From positions 1 through 54,617 of the forward strand of contig JAEUHK010000021.1 in NCBI GenBank assembly GCA_016795465.1: DNA of 54,617 nucleotides, given 5' to 3'. The translations under genes and the position numbers were made by a program. Position 1 is the stretch's first letter; every line of letters starts with the position of its first letter. Shown here piece by piece: positions 32,602-41,755 of this stretch. The notes under the pieces are model-generated. The model saw only the letters and a list, made by a program, of their open reading frames with translations, was not told the origin of the DNA and searched no databases. Source of the DNA: Verrucomicrobiaceae bacterium. Its GTDB lineage: Bacteria; Verrucomicrobiota; Verrucomicrobiia; Verrucomicrobiales; Verrucomicrobiaceae.

Positions 32602-35412
32602 TTATAAATCGGCCGGCAGAAGCACATACACACCGAGGACATCGACGGGGAGGCAGGAGGTGACGTCGTAACTGCCGATGTCGCGGGCGGCTTCTCGGAC
32701 ACGGCGGTGGTCGGCAAGGAGGGCCTCGGCGCGGCTTTGGGCGAGGGATTCAAGGTGGGCGGTCTGACTCGTGAGGAAGTCGAGGGCGGTCTGGATCTCG
32801 CGGGTGGCGGCGTCTTCGGTGAGGTTGCTGACGGGCTCGGCGGCGAGAAGGGCGGGCAGGTCGGACTCGGGCAGCCACTGGGGTTTGGCGCGGCCGGCGA
32901 CGGCGAGGGTGACGCATTCCTCGGCCATGAGGGTGCGGGTGACATCGCGACGCTTGCTGGTGAGCTGGTGGCGGAGGCGGAGGATGAAGAGGCTGGTGAC
33001 GACCTGGACGGCATTTGTGACCGTGGCGGCACTGCGGGCGGCAAGCGGGTGCTGGGAGCCGGAGAGGGAGTCCTCCAGCAGGGTGTCTGCCAGCAGTGAA
33101 ACCAGCGGGTGCGTGCGGTGGATGTAGCGGGCACCGGGGACGGAGGTTTTGGGATCGAAAAAGATCGGCAGGGGCTTTTTGATGCCTTCGAGGTCGAGAC
33201 GCTCGCGCAGGGTGGCTGGCAGATGCTGCGGGAGGAGGCGGAAGGCGACTTTGCGGTGCGGCTCCAGCGGGGAGTTCAGACGGGAGCAGGTATTGACGAC
33301 GAAGCGGCGGGTGTCCTCGGCACCGCCAAGCAGGGCGCGTTGCTTTTCCCACTCGGGCAGGACCTCCTCGGGCCGCAGACGACGCTGAGCGAAGACGGTG
33401 CGGTTGGCTTTGGCCTTCTCCATGGCGTCCTGCCAAGCGGTGTCGAGGGTTTTGAGTTCGGGGTCGCTGAAGTCGAACTCGAACTGCTTGCTGGCCTGCG
33501 AGCCACGAAGGAGGGCGGCTTTGATGAGGGCTTGGTTGATGCGCTGCTCATCGGCTGGGAGAGGAACGAGGACTCCGAGTTCTTTGCGGATGGCCTCGGC
33601 TTTGCGCAGGATGACATGGAGCACGAAGCCATCGACGGGATTGTCCTGGCCGTAGAGCATGGTGGCGCGGACTTCGGGGGCCTGCTGGCCGAAGCGGTCC
33701 ACACGGCCTTCGCGCTGCTCATGGCGGGAGGGATTCCACGCGAGGTCGTAGTGAACGACGGCGGTGAAGATGTGCTGGAGGTTGATGCCTTCGGAGAGGC
33801 AGTCGGTGGCGACGAGGATGGGCTGCTCGGATTCGCCGAGAGCAAAGACCCGCTCCTCGCGTTCATCGGAGGGATATTCGCCAGTGACGGCATCGACGGT
33901 GGCGTCCTTGAACTCGGCGGCGAGCTGCTGGGCGACGTAGCGGGCGGTGGCGATATAGCGGCAGAAGACGACCGGCTTGAAGCCGTCCTTCAAGAGTTGA
34001 CGAATGTGCGCAACGAGCGCGGCGAGTTTGGGGTCGCCCTTGGTGCCGGTGAGCTGGCGGGCCTTTTCGATAAGGTCGTGGAGCTTTTGAGCTTCCTCGT
34101 CCATGGCGGCAGCGGGTTCGAGGTCGCTGAGGCTGAGTTCGCCGCCGGTGCCGTCGTAGAGACGGTCGTCATCGTCGTCGGAGAGTTCGGATGGATCAGA
34201 TAGGTCGGTCGGATCTTGGTGGGAAAGACGGGTTTCGAGGGCTTTGGCGGCAGCGGCGGGTGAGGAGGAGACGCAGCGCAGGAGGGCGAGCGTGGCATAC
34301 CAGATCATGCGGGCCTGTTGGCCCTGGGATTCTTCGGCACGGGTGGCTAGGCCGACGCAGTAATCCCGCACGGCCTCGAAGAAGCGGCCCCACTCGCCAG
34401 TGAGGGCGTAAGTGATCTCGGTGGTGAAGCGACGGGGGAAGATGCTGGTGTCCTGCCATTCCTCGATGTCCTTGCGCCGGCGCTGGACGAAGTGGCGGGC
34501 GAGTTCATCACGCAGCGTGCCGCGCTGCTCCTTGTCCTCCCGCAGACCAGAGAACTCAGGGCGAAGAAGGGAGAGGAGGTTGTAGAAGGCGTCGTTATCG
34601 CCGGAGTGCGGTGTGGCGGTAAGGAGAACGAGGTGACGGTCGTCGTGGGCGGCGAGTTTTTGCAGAAGCTCGAAGCGGAGCTGCTTGCCCTGGCCAGCGG
34701 CAGCACAGGTATGGGCCTCATCCACGATGACGCACTCTGGGGCGATGGAGAGGAAGTGCTCGCGGTGACGCTCACTCTTGATGTAGTCGAGGCTGACGAC
34801 GACGAAGGGATGCTGATCGAAGAGCGTGGTGCCGGGAGGCAGCGAGCGCTCGACGCGGTTCGCGCTGGCGGAGGTGAGAGCGATGGCACGGATATGGAAG
34901 CGGTTCTCCAACTCGCCCTGCCATTGCTCGACGAGGTGGGGTGGGCAGAGAATGGCGCAGCGGGTGATCTCGCCCCGGTCGAGAAGCTCCCGCACGATGA
35001 GGCCTGCCTCGATGGTTTTACCGATACCCACGTCATCAGCGATGAGGAGGCGCACAACAGGCAGGCGCAGGGCCATGAGCAGAGGCACGAGCTGGTAGGC
35101 ACGTGGCTCGACGGCGATGTTTCCGAAGGAGCGGAAAGGGCCAGCGCCATTGCGGAGCTTCAGATGGATGGCATCACGCAGCAAGGTGGCGGCCTGGTGG
35201 CTGCCATGGCGGGATGGATCGGGCAACGGGAAGGTGGCAGGCTCTGGCGGTGACAATTCCAGATCGGGAAGGATGAGAGCGATGTCCTCCTCAGAACCGC
35301 CCAGAGGGCGAAGCGAGAGTGCCTGTGGCGATGAACCGGGCTGGACGACCCATTCCCGACCTCGGGCACGGACGAGGGCTCCAGGAGAAAACTCAGCGAA
35401 TGCGATGCTCAT
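32602..35412 (-). CDS. SNF2-family helicase, DrmD-like
   Basis: This 936-aa SF2/SNF2 helicase has a leading domain (LVRARGREWVVQPGSSPQAL) and PRAYQLVPLLMALR. Walker A is LLIADDVGIGKTIEAGLIV (~145), motif II CVIVDEAHTCAAAG, motif III LLTATPHSGDNDAF, and the C-lobe FCRYIATARYVAQQL with ATDCLSEGINLQHI and EGRVDRFGQQ (motif VI). The ATG at 35412 overlaps the stop of the upstream DUF1998 helicase (ATGA), so the two are translationally coupled; the longer frame to 35469 only adds overlap. This protein type pairs with adenine methylases in DISARM class 1 (drmD) and related loci. It may load or translocate on unmethylated DNA. Confidence 0.85.
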   Translation of the reverse strand: MSIAFAEFSPGALVRARGREWVVQPGSSPQALSLRPLGGSEEDIALILPDLELSPPEPATFPLPDPSRHGSHQAATLLRDAIHLKLRNGAGPFRSFGNIAVEPRAYQLVPLLMALRLPVVRLLIADDVGIGKTIEAGLIVRELLDRGEITRCAILCPPHLVEQWQGELENRFHIRAIALTSASANRVERSLPPGTTLFDQHPFVVVSLDYIKSERHREHFLSIAPECVIVDEAHTCAAAGQGKQLRFELLQKLAAHDDRHLVLLTATPHSGDNDAFYNLLSLLRPEFSGLREDKEQRGTLRDELARHFVQRRRKDIEEWQDTSIFPRRFTTEITYALTGEWGRFFEAVRDYCVGLATRAEESQGQQARMIWYATLALLRCVSSSPAAAAKALETRLSHQDPTDLSDPSELSDDDDDRLYDGTGGELSLSDLEPAAAMDEEAQKLHDLIEKARQLTGTKGDPKLAALVAHIRQLLKDGFKPVVFCRYIATARYVAQQLAAEFKDATVDAVTGEYPSDEREERVFALGESEQPILVATDCLSEGINLQHIFTAVVHYDLAWNPSRHEQREGRVDRFGQQAPEVRATMLYGQDNPVDGFVLHVILRKAEAIRKELGVLVPLPADEQRINQALIKAALLRGSQASKQFEFDFSDPELKTLDTAWQDAMEKAKANRTVFAQRRLRPEEVLPEWEKQRALLGGAEDTRRFVVNTCSRLNSPLEPHRKVAFRLLPQHLPATLRERLDLEGIKKPLPIFFDPKTSVPGARYIHRTHPLVSLLADTLLEDSLSGSQHPLAARSAATVTNAVQVVTSLFILRLRHQLTSKRRDVTRTLMAEECVTLAVAGRAKPQWLPESDLPALLAAEPVSNLTEDAATREIQTALDFLTSQTAHLESLAQSRAEALLADHRRVREAARDIGSYDVTSCLPVDVLGVYVLLPADL

Positions 35413-38400
35413 GCGGAAGGAACAGAGGTGCCAAAGAGGGTGGTGTGAGCGGCGAAGATGGCGGGCCACTCTGCCGTGTCTGCCGGAAACACGATGATGT
35501 TAAATCCTCGATCCTGGGCATAGGCCAAGGCATCATCGGAAGGCGGCGTGAGGAAGATCAAAGCGCGGGCGGATTGATAAGCGGCTGCGGCTGTCGATTC
35601 GCTGCCATTGATGGGCACCGCGAGCTTGTCGGGCTTTCGCAGGCCTAGGCGGGTGACTTCTTGGAGCCAGAGCGAGGTGGTGTCGGAGGAAGCAGCTTCG
35701 CTCTTTGCCGAGACCTCTTGGTGGAAGGGTTCCACGGTGCCGTTTGCCAGTGAAGCGAGGAAGGAGACAGCAGCGGCATTTCGCCGGTCGATGATCTCGT
35801 GGTCAGGCTGGTTGAAGTAGGAGAGCAGGCACTGGTAGCAGCCCGCTTCGCAAGGATGGGCTTTTTCGCCAGCCTGAGCACCGGCGAGGTCTTCCAAGTC
35901 ATCCGCGACGAAGGACGAGGCAGGAACCTTGTAGTGCATCAACTCCAGAGCAATGCGGGCAATCTGCGCCAGCTGGGTGCGGTCGGTGGCCAAACGATTG
36001 AGGACACCGGCACCTCCTTCCGCGGCCTCGTAGAAGAGCAAGGAACGGCGATCCTGAGAGGTTGGCAGGGCTTCGACGACCAGTTCGGAGGATTCGATCT
36101 GGAAGGCTTGCTCGATGCCACGCTTCAACGCCGCCTGAATCGTGGCCATGGCGGCCTTGGGCATCATGTCGGGCGTCATGATGAGGATGTTCCGGTGATC
36201 TTCGACGAAGGGGACAATGCGTTGGGAGGCGATCTTGTTGGAAGTGGCTTCCTCAGGGGAATCATCCTCATCGCCTTCATTTTCGGCAGCGTCGTCCTGC
36301 TTGCTCCAGAGACCGGAGAGCGGGTTGATGTAGAAGCCGAGCTGCTTCTTGTCCTTCCGCCTCTTCCATCCGCGATTGATTCGCCACAGTGAGGCGGACG
36401 GGGAGTAGGTGAGGCTGGCGACGTCTTCCTCGCCCAGCTTTACGCAGGACACGAGCTTGTCGGGTTGCCCGCCGGGGCCGCTCAGGAAGCGATAGGTCGT
36501 GATAATGTCGAAACCTTGGCGCTGACGCTCCTCGTCATTGGCGGAGATGCGTTCGACCGGTTTCGTCTCCACGGTCTCGATACGGTAAAGCTCATTCACG
36601 CGAGCTTCCGGCGAGAAACCTTCGCCGCACTTGTCACAGACGTGGTGCTTGGGCTCGGGATCTTCCGGACGACCGAGATGGCCGTAGCCGCAATGCGTGC
36701 AGACGAGGGCATTCAGCGTGGCGAGCTTGGAATCCGAGGTGATGTGATCCGCCGCGGTGACGTTCAGTTTGGCTCGCACCACACGGAACATGCGCCCTTG
36801 GTGGTAAATCAGGCTGCGAGGGCCGAATTCGGACAGGGCCAGGAAACGCGGACGGCTGACCATGTTGCCGGCGTCATCGGAGCCGTTTTGCTTCCGGCCC
36901 GTGGCAGGAATCCAGGCCATGAGTGGAAGACGTGGGAAATTGTAGCCCGGCAGGAATCCCTGGCTGGCGAGGTAGCGGAAGGTGTAGAAGTCGTTGTTTT
37001 GTCCGCCGCCGGTTTTGAGGAGAACGCGGAGCTGATTGGCGGCATCGAGATAGCGGCGTTTGGCATTCTCACGCTCCGCTGGCGATGTGGCGGGGCTTTT
37101 CACAATGCCGTCCGCCGAGGTCATCTGGCGATGGGTGGCGTCGTAAAGCTCACGCCAGCGGTCGAAGGCATCGGCAAAACGGTCGGGGCTTTGCTCGATG
37201 ACATTCGCCACATACTCGGGGAAATACCATGAGGCCTCAGCCAACTCGGATTCGACCTGGGCAATGACGGCTTTGGCGGCTCCCAACGCTCGGTTTTGCA
37301 CCGCAGCGTCGTGGATGGCTTCATGCAGCGTGCTTTGAAGAGGCTTCTCCTTGCTGTTGAGGTCGAGCAGCGGCGCGATGCTGGTGTCGATGGGTTTCTG
37401 CACGGCTGCCAGCCATACGGCGTGCAGGTGGCTGTCGATGAGGTTGCGGTTGGTCAGGTCGAGAGTCGGTGGCTTGACCACGCCATGCACCATTTCTTCG
37501 GCATGATGGAAGAACCACTGGTCGTGCGGGCTCATGGCCGCCGAGTAGGTAACGACCAGAGCCGCCTGGCCGGAACGTCCTGCGCGGCCACTGCGCTGGG
37601 CATAATTCGCCGGGGTGGGCGGCACATTGCGCAGATAGACGGTATTTAGCGCGGAGATGTCCACGCCAAGTTCCATGGTGGGTGAGCAATAGAGCACCGG
37701 CAGGCGCACGAGCGGCCCTTTTTGCCCCGAGTCCTTCCACCACTTCTTGTCGAGGTCTGACTGGCGGAAGCGGGCCTCAAGAACCTTGCGGCGGTCTGAA
37801 TCGACCTGCGCAGTGTGTTCGTGCGCCTCGAAGTCGAAGAAGTAGTGCCCCGGCGTGCCAAGCATCTCCGCCACGGAGGTGTAGAGGTCGCGGAAAAAGG
37901 CATTGATCTTAACGTCAGGCTCCGCCGGTGGTGGATTCAGCTTCCAAACTAGGGCCGTGTCCTTGAGTGCCCAGCCCGTGAGTGACTTATCCCTCTGACT
38001 GTTGGTGACATACCCGCCCTTGGCTGCCGCTGAGAGGAAGGCGCGCACGGCTTCCACGAGCACTTCACCGGGAACGCTTTGCAGGTCGTGCTGCGGGAAG
38101 AGTTTGCTGTAGCGAATCTCGCGAACGAGGCGGGAACGAGGGCCACCGCCGATGAGGTCATCCCGTTTTTGTTTGCCCTTCGTTTCGGGACGTTTGTCGA
38201 GGATAAGGTATCTGGTGGTGGAGAGCTTTTCGTCCTGACCGAAGGCCCAACGCTCGTTCAAGTGACTGAAGATGGCGGCCTTCGCACTCTCCTGGCGGGT
38301 GGGATCGAGGTATTCGGACTCCACACAGAGGTCACGCAACATGGCCTCAAAAATGAGCCTGCCGAGACCGGCGCGAACGGGGGGCGGCATCGAGCGAACG

Positions 38401-40730
38401 AGAGACCAGCCTTGCACTGCTGCCGGGCTGAGGTTGTCCGGCTCTTTGTCTTTCGCAAACAGAGCGTCTCGGGAGGAAAGGTCATCAAGCCCACGAAAGT
38501 CGATCTCGACGAGCTTGAGCTGGGTGAGGTTGGGGTTGTTGTAACGCCAGCCTTTGCGCAAGTCGCGGAGGAGACGATAGCCGAGCACAAAGCGAGCGGC
38601 ACGGTCGGCCTCTTCTTTGTTGAGTCCAAAGGTCTCGGGTTCCTGGAGATACTCGGCGAGGATGCCTTCGTCCGAAGTCTCGAAGCCGAGGGCACGAAAC
38701 ACTTCCACACCAAGATCCCCAGCCTGGAGGCTGCCGCCTTTTGCGCGAAGAGCGGCGAGGAGGCCCGAACGAATCAACAGCAGGTAGAGGAAGTCATTGA
38801 AGTGACCTGCTTGGAGGGCTGCATCCTGGCGATTGTCGGTGAATCCGAGAAGCTTGCGGAAGTCCTTGGAAGGATCGGCAGGCGGAGGCGAGGCGAAATG
38901 CTGGCGAAGAAGCGCGAGCGTCAGGATGGTCGTGGCAGAGGATCGGCCTTCCCCAGAGAGACTAGACAGGCGGTTGATGTCACGCCCGTGGGCAGTGTGC
39001 TCATGGCCGCAGCATAGGCAGAAGCGAAACTTCCCTGAAATGAACCAGAACCGCCGTCCGCTATCACGATGCCCACGTGCGTCGATGGACTCAGCCAGAG
39101 GTTGGGCATTCTTGTAGCTTTGTTTGAGCTTGGGCTCACCATTCGCCGCCGTCTCCTGCCATGAATCAGGCAAGTCCTCAATGTGGCCTTGGTAGTCCTG
39201 GCCTGAGCGCACCGGCATCAGGAAACCGAAGCGGCGATGCTGATCGTCGCTGCCCACGTCATCAATCTCGCGAGGTGTGAAGTGTGGAGCGGACTCCGAT
39301 GTTTCCCAAACGGGATGGTATTCCTGGCCGCACTCACGGCAGAAGTGCGTGTTGAAAAGCAACACCCCCTCCGCCTGCCTGCCGGGAGCAAAGCGCTGGG
39401 CATCCAAGGTGATTTTCCTCTCATCGTCAGCCTCCAGCGTACATAGAACCTTCCCTGGGCCACTGATGAACTGATGAAGCTTGAAGGCAAAAAGCGCACG
39501 TCCGTCCAGGGTCGTGATTTCCTGCGCAGCGATAAGAAACTGCTCCAGCGCCAGTCTGGCTTTATCAGGATGCACACCAGCGTCGTGGGCGAGTTTTGAC
39601 ACTGCTTCGGAGGTGCTGATGGGGCGGGCACGCTCTGGCTGTGCCTGCTCCGCGATTTTCAGCCCAAGCGTGAGTTCCGCCCAAACAGCGAGGGGATCAT
39701 CACGGAAGGCCGTGACATCGGCCCAGGTGGATGGCTGATCCAGGCGACTCGCCAATGCCGGCTTCACGTTCTCCAGGCTTAAACTCGGATTGGTAGTGCG
39801 TTCGAGTGTCTCTCCAATGACATCCTCTGTGGTCACTTCTGCGCCAAAGAGGCGGGAGGACACCGACGCGACGGTGCGCTTGCGGTCATCGGAGGTCCCA
39901 GAACTCGACATGGTGGCCGACGTGCCGATGCAGAGCAGGTGATCGGCCTTTAGTCTTTGCCGCAGCCGGCGCACCAGCATGGCCACATCCGCACCCTGGC
40001 GGCCACGGTAGGTGTGCAGTTCATCAAGGACGAGGAACTCCAGGCCTTCGCAATTCTTGACGACTTTCGAGTCCACCTCGGGATCGAAGCGGGTGAGGAT
40101 CAACTCCAGCATCATGAAGTTGGTCAAAAGGATGTCGGGAGGATTAGCGGCCAAAAGCCTGCGCTCGGCGTCGCTTTCCTGGCCGGTATAACGGGCGATG
40201 GTGAGTCCGAGATCATCGGCTCCGGGGTTCTTCAGAAACTTGCCCATCTCCTCAACCTGGCTGTTCGCCAGCGCATTCATTGGGTAGATGATGATGGCGC
40301 GGGTGCGTGGCGTTGGGGCTTTCTCTTTGGCCCGAAGAATGTGATCCACAATGGGGAGGAAGAAGGACAGCGACTTCCCCGAGCCAGTGCCTGTCGTGAC
40401 GACATAACTGCGCCTCTGCCGCGCCTTCGTCACGGCTTCCATCTGATGCTTGAACAGTTGCAATGATTGGAGCGTCTCGGGAGTCTGTCCCACCCTGAAG
40501 AGCGTATCGCACCCTGGATGGAGGATACCCTCCGCCACCAATTGATGTACATTAGCCGCCCGCTGGTAGTTAGGATTGATCTGAATCAAGGGCTCGGGCC
40601 AGTATCGCCCACCACCGTAGGCTCTCTCTACTTCCGCGCTAATATCTGCCGCCGCAATCCGCGTGAAGCTTCTCGAAAAGGAGCTGTAGCTGCGAATGAG
40701 GTCATTGCGGAAGTTGAAGACGTTTTGCAT
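35409..40730 (-). CDS. DEAD/DEAH helicase with C-terminal DUF1998 (DrmA-DrmB fusion-like)
   Basis: This is a 1773-aa SF2 helicase. N-lobe motifs: RQRRSYVVTTGTGSGKS (Walker A, ~112-120), FLVLDELHTYRGRQGADVA (motif II, ~233), CIGTSATMSSS (motif III). A very long insertion follows, with Cys pairs (CRECGQEYH, CLCCGHEHT) that may bind zinc. The C-lobe has SPTMELGVDISALNTVYLRN and RSGRAGRSGQAALVV (motif VI). Further CxxC motifs (CTHCGYGH, CDKCGEGF) precede DUF1998: EAAEGGAGVLNRLA and CEAGCYQCLLSYFNQPDH. In DISARM the helicase (DrmA) and DUF1998 protein (DrmB) are separate; here both are in one chain. Alternatives are DruE- or YprA/MrfA-like helicases. It is the first gene of the cluster. Confidence 0.85.
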   Translation of the reverse strand: MQNVFNFRNDLIRSYSSFSRSFTRIAAADISAEVERAYGGGRYWPEPLIQINPNYQRAANVHQLVAEGILHPGCDTLFRVGQTPETLQSLQLFKHQMEAVTKARQRRSYVVTTGTGSGKSLSFFLPIVDHILRAKEKAPTPRTRAIIIYPMNALANSQVEEMGKFLKNPGADDLGLTIARYTGQESDAERRLLAANPPDILLTNFMMLELILTRFDPEVDSKVVKNCEGLEFLVLDELHTYRGRQGADVAMLVRRLRQRLKADHLLCIGTSATMSSSGTSDDRKRTVASVSSRLFGAEVTTEDVIGETLERTTNPSLSLENVKPALASRLDQPSTWADVTAFRDDPLAVWAELTLGLKIAEQAQPERARPISTSEAVSKLAHDAGVHPDKARLALEQFLIAAQEITTLDGRALFAFKLHQFISGPGKVLCTLEADDERKITLDAQRFAPGRQAEGVLLFNTHFCRECGQEYHPVWETSESAPHFTPREIDDVGSDDQHRRFGFLMPVRSGQDYQGHIEDLPDSWQETAANGEPKLKQSYKNAQPLAESIDARGHRDSGRRFWFISGKFRFCLCCGHEHTAHGRDINRLSSLSGEGRSSATTILTLALLRQHFASPPPADPSKDFRKLLGFTDNRQDAALQAGHFNDFLYLLLIRSGLLAALRAKGGSLQAGDLGVEVFRALGFETSDEGILAEYLQEPETFGLNKEEADRAARFVLGYRLLRDLRKGWRYNNPNLTQLKLVEIDFRGLDDLSSRDALFAKDKEPDNLSPAAVQGWSLVRSMPPPVRAGLGRLIFEAMLRDLCVESEYLDPTRQESAKAAIFSHLNERWAFGQDEKLSTTRYLILDKRPETKGKQKRDDLIGGGPRSRLVREIRYSKLFPQHDLQSVPGEVLVEAVRAFLSAAAKGGYVTNSQRDKSLTGWALKDTALVWKLNPPPAEPDVKINAFFRDLYTSVAEMLGTPGHYFFDFEAHEHTAQVDSDRRKVLEARFRQSDLDKKWWKDSGQKGPLVRLPVLYCSPTMELGVDISALNTVYLRNVPPTPANYAQRSGRAGRSGQAALVVTYSAAMSPHDQWFFHHAEEMVHGVVKPPTLDLTNRNLIDSHLHAVWLAAVQKPIDTSIAPLLDLNSKEKPLQSTLHEAIHDAAVQNRALGAAKAVIAQVESELAEASWYFPEYVANVIEQSPDRFADAFDRWRELYDATHRQMTSADGIVKSPATSPAERENAKRRYLDAANQLRVLLKTGGGQNNDFYTFRYLASQGFLPGYNFPRLPLMAWIPATGRKQNGSDDAGNMVSRPRFLALSEFGPRSLIYHQGRMFRVVRAKLNVTAADHITSDSKLATLNALVCTHCGYGHLGRPEDPEPKHHVCDKCGEGFSPEARVNELYRIETVETKPVERISANDEERQRQGFDIITTYRFLSGPGGQPDKLVSCVKLGEEDVASLTYSPSASLWRINRGWKRRKDKKQLGFYINPLSGLWSKQDDAAENEGDEDDSPEEATSNKIASQRIVPFVEDHRNILIMTPDMMPKAAMATIQAALKRGIEQAFQIESSELVVEALPTSQDRRSLLFYEAAEGGAGVLNRLATDRTQLAQIARIALELMHYKVPASSFVADDLEDLAGAQAGEKAHPCEAGCYQCLLSYFNQPDHEIIDRRNAAAVSFLASLANGTVEPFHQEVSAKSEAASSDTTSLWLQEVTRLGLRKPDKLAVPINGSESTAAAAYQSARALIFLTPPSDDALAYAQDRGFNIIVFPADTAEWPAIFAAHTTLFGTSVPSA

Positions 40731-40737
40731 GCAATTT

Positions 40738-40752
40738 GTGCGATTTTCGCAC
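40738..40752. promoter_or_regulatory. inverted repeat just upstream of the defence cluster
   Basis: GTGCGA-TTT-TCGCAC is a perfect 6-bp inverted repeat ending 7 bases before the start of the first cluster gene (40730). It could be a repressor site covering the ribosome-binding region. I could not find the same site at the WYL gene start. Confidence 0.4.
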
Positions 40753-40823
40753 GCTAGCAGGTGTGCTTCATGGCTCCATATTTTTTCCGTGGGAAAGCAA
40801 TCGTGTTTCCGAGCTGGAGTTGG

Positions 40824-41084
40824 TCATACTTCCGAGAATGTTTTGACCTGACGGATTACGCAGGCCGCGCCTCCAGCCCCGAGCACCAGTGCCGGTGCGA
40901 GCACGGAGCAGAAGAGGGCCGCGGCAGCTCCGAGGTAGCAGGCCAGGCCGCAAAGAAGCAGCGGCTGACGAACAAGAGTGATGGGCGTGACGTCACGTGA
41001 CGGATCACGGGTGACGTCACGCAGCGTCACGTGACGCGTAACGGGGTGGAGGAGGCGGTGATAGCAGGGGCGTTTGCGGTTCAT
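40824..41084 (-). CDS. small membrane protein candidate upstream of the cluster
   Basis: An 86-aa frame starts at 41084 (MNRKRPCYHRLLHPVTRHVT). Two hydrophobic stretches (PLLLCGLACYLGAAAALFC, VLAPALVLGAGGAACVI) suggest two membrane helices. The N-terminal third is read through the palindrome cluster at 40986-41037 and shows a repetitive RHVTLRDVTRDPSRDVTP sequence, so the translation of this part may be incidental. No family is recognised. Confidence 0.35.
   Translation of the reverse strand: MNRKRPCYHRLLHPVTRHVTLRDVTRDPSRDVTPITLVRQPLLLCGLACYLGAAAALFCSVLAPALVLGAGGAACVIRQVKTFSEV
40986..41037. promoter_or_regulatory. cluster of four GTGACGTCAC / CGTCACGTGACG palindromes
   Basis: Four palindromes crowd into 52 bases: CGTGACGTCACG (40986-40997), overlapping CGTCACGTGACG (40991-41002), GTGACGTCAC (41011-41020) and GCGTCACGTGACGC (41024-41037). 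They are built from the half-site GTGACG/CGTCAC. This density suggests a multi-copy operator or replication iterons for the island, about 260-310 bases upstream of the defence cluster. Confidence 0.6.
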
Positions 41085-41119
41085 AAGGTGACGCCATCCT
41101 GCCACCGGGGGTGGGACAT

Positions 41120-41641
41120 CTATGGGGGTGGTGTGTCTGGATTTTTAGAGTCCGCCCCCTCGACTGGCGAACCGTCGCTGCTTTGATGCGTCCGGGGAAA
41201 CCATGAGGCCACGAGCCTGTAGTGGTCGAACGCGGACTGGGACATGCGGGTATGGTGTGCGTGAACGATGTTCAGAATCCGAGTCATGGCAGGGCGATCG
41301 CTCAGAAAGCTCCACAGTCTGCTGAGCGCGTGACGGTCTTTTGCGCTCAAGCATTCGGGCAGGCAGTCGAAGGTGCCTCCGCTGTCCACGATGCACCAAC
41401 CGGGTGGCAGCTTCTTGAGGTGATGGGCGAATTCAGGAGGTGTCCGCATGTCTGCGACCTCGGGCACAATCCACAAGATGCGCACGTAGCGTCGCAAGTC
41501 GTCGGGGGCACGAATCTGCAAAAGCTCGAGCATGGACAGCAGGGGGCCGCCGCTGCGGCTTTCAGCACGGACCTTTTCGAGCAAGTTTCCAAAAGGCCGC
41601 AGACCGAAGGTGAATCGAAGACCGGAGGGGAGGATGGGCAT
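41120..41641 (-). CDS. hypothetical island protein
   Basis: This 173-aa protein begins MPILPSGLRFTFGLRPFGNL. A central alpha/beta region (LRRYVRILWIVPEVADMRTP, GWCIVDSGGTFDCLPECLSA) and a helical end (RILNIVHAHHTRMSQSAFDH) look protein-like, but I recognise no family. It lies divergently from the WYL regulator (spacer of about 110 bases) and may be its target gene. Confidence 0.5.
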   Translation of the reverse strand: MPILPSGLRFTFGLRPFGNLLEKVRAESRSGGPLLSMLELLQIRAPDDLRRYVRILWIVPEVADMRTPPEFAHHLKKLPPGWCIVDSGGTFDCLPECLSAKDRHALSRLWSFLSDRPAMTRILNIVHAHHTRMSQSAFDHYRLVASWFPRTHQSSDGSPVEGADSKNPDTPPP

Positions 41642-41755
41642 GGTCGGCGGGGAAGTGAGAGAGGCGGGGACAACACGATGGAAGCTGCGTTTTATAGCAG
41701 CCGGGGTGGGACAATCACGGGGTGACAGGGCTGGGTTTGCGCCTCATCTTTGCCG

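Noticed and set aside
17186..40730. The cluster as a BREX system
   Set aside because: The methyltransferase is PglX-like, but no BrxC/PglY ATPase, PglZ phosphatase, BrxA or BrxB is present.
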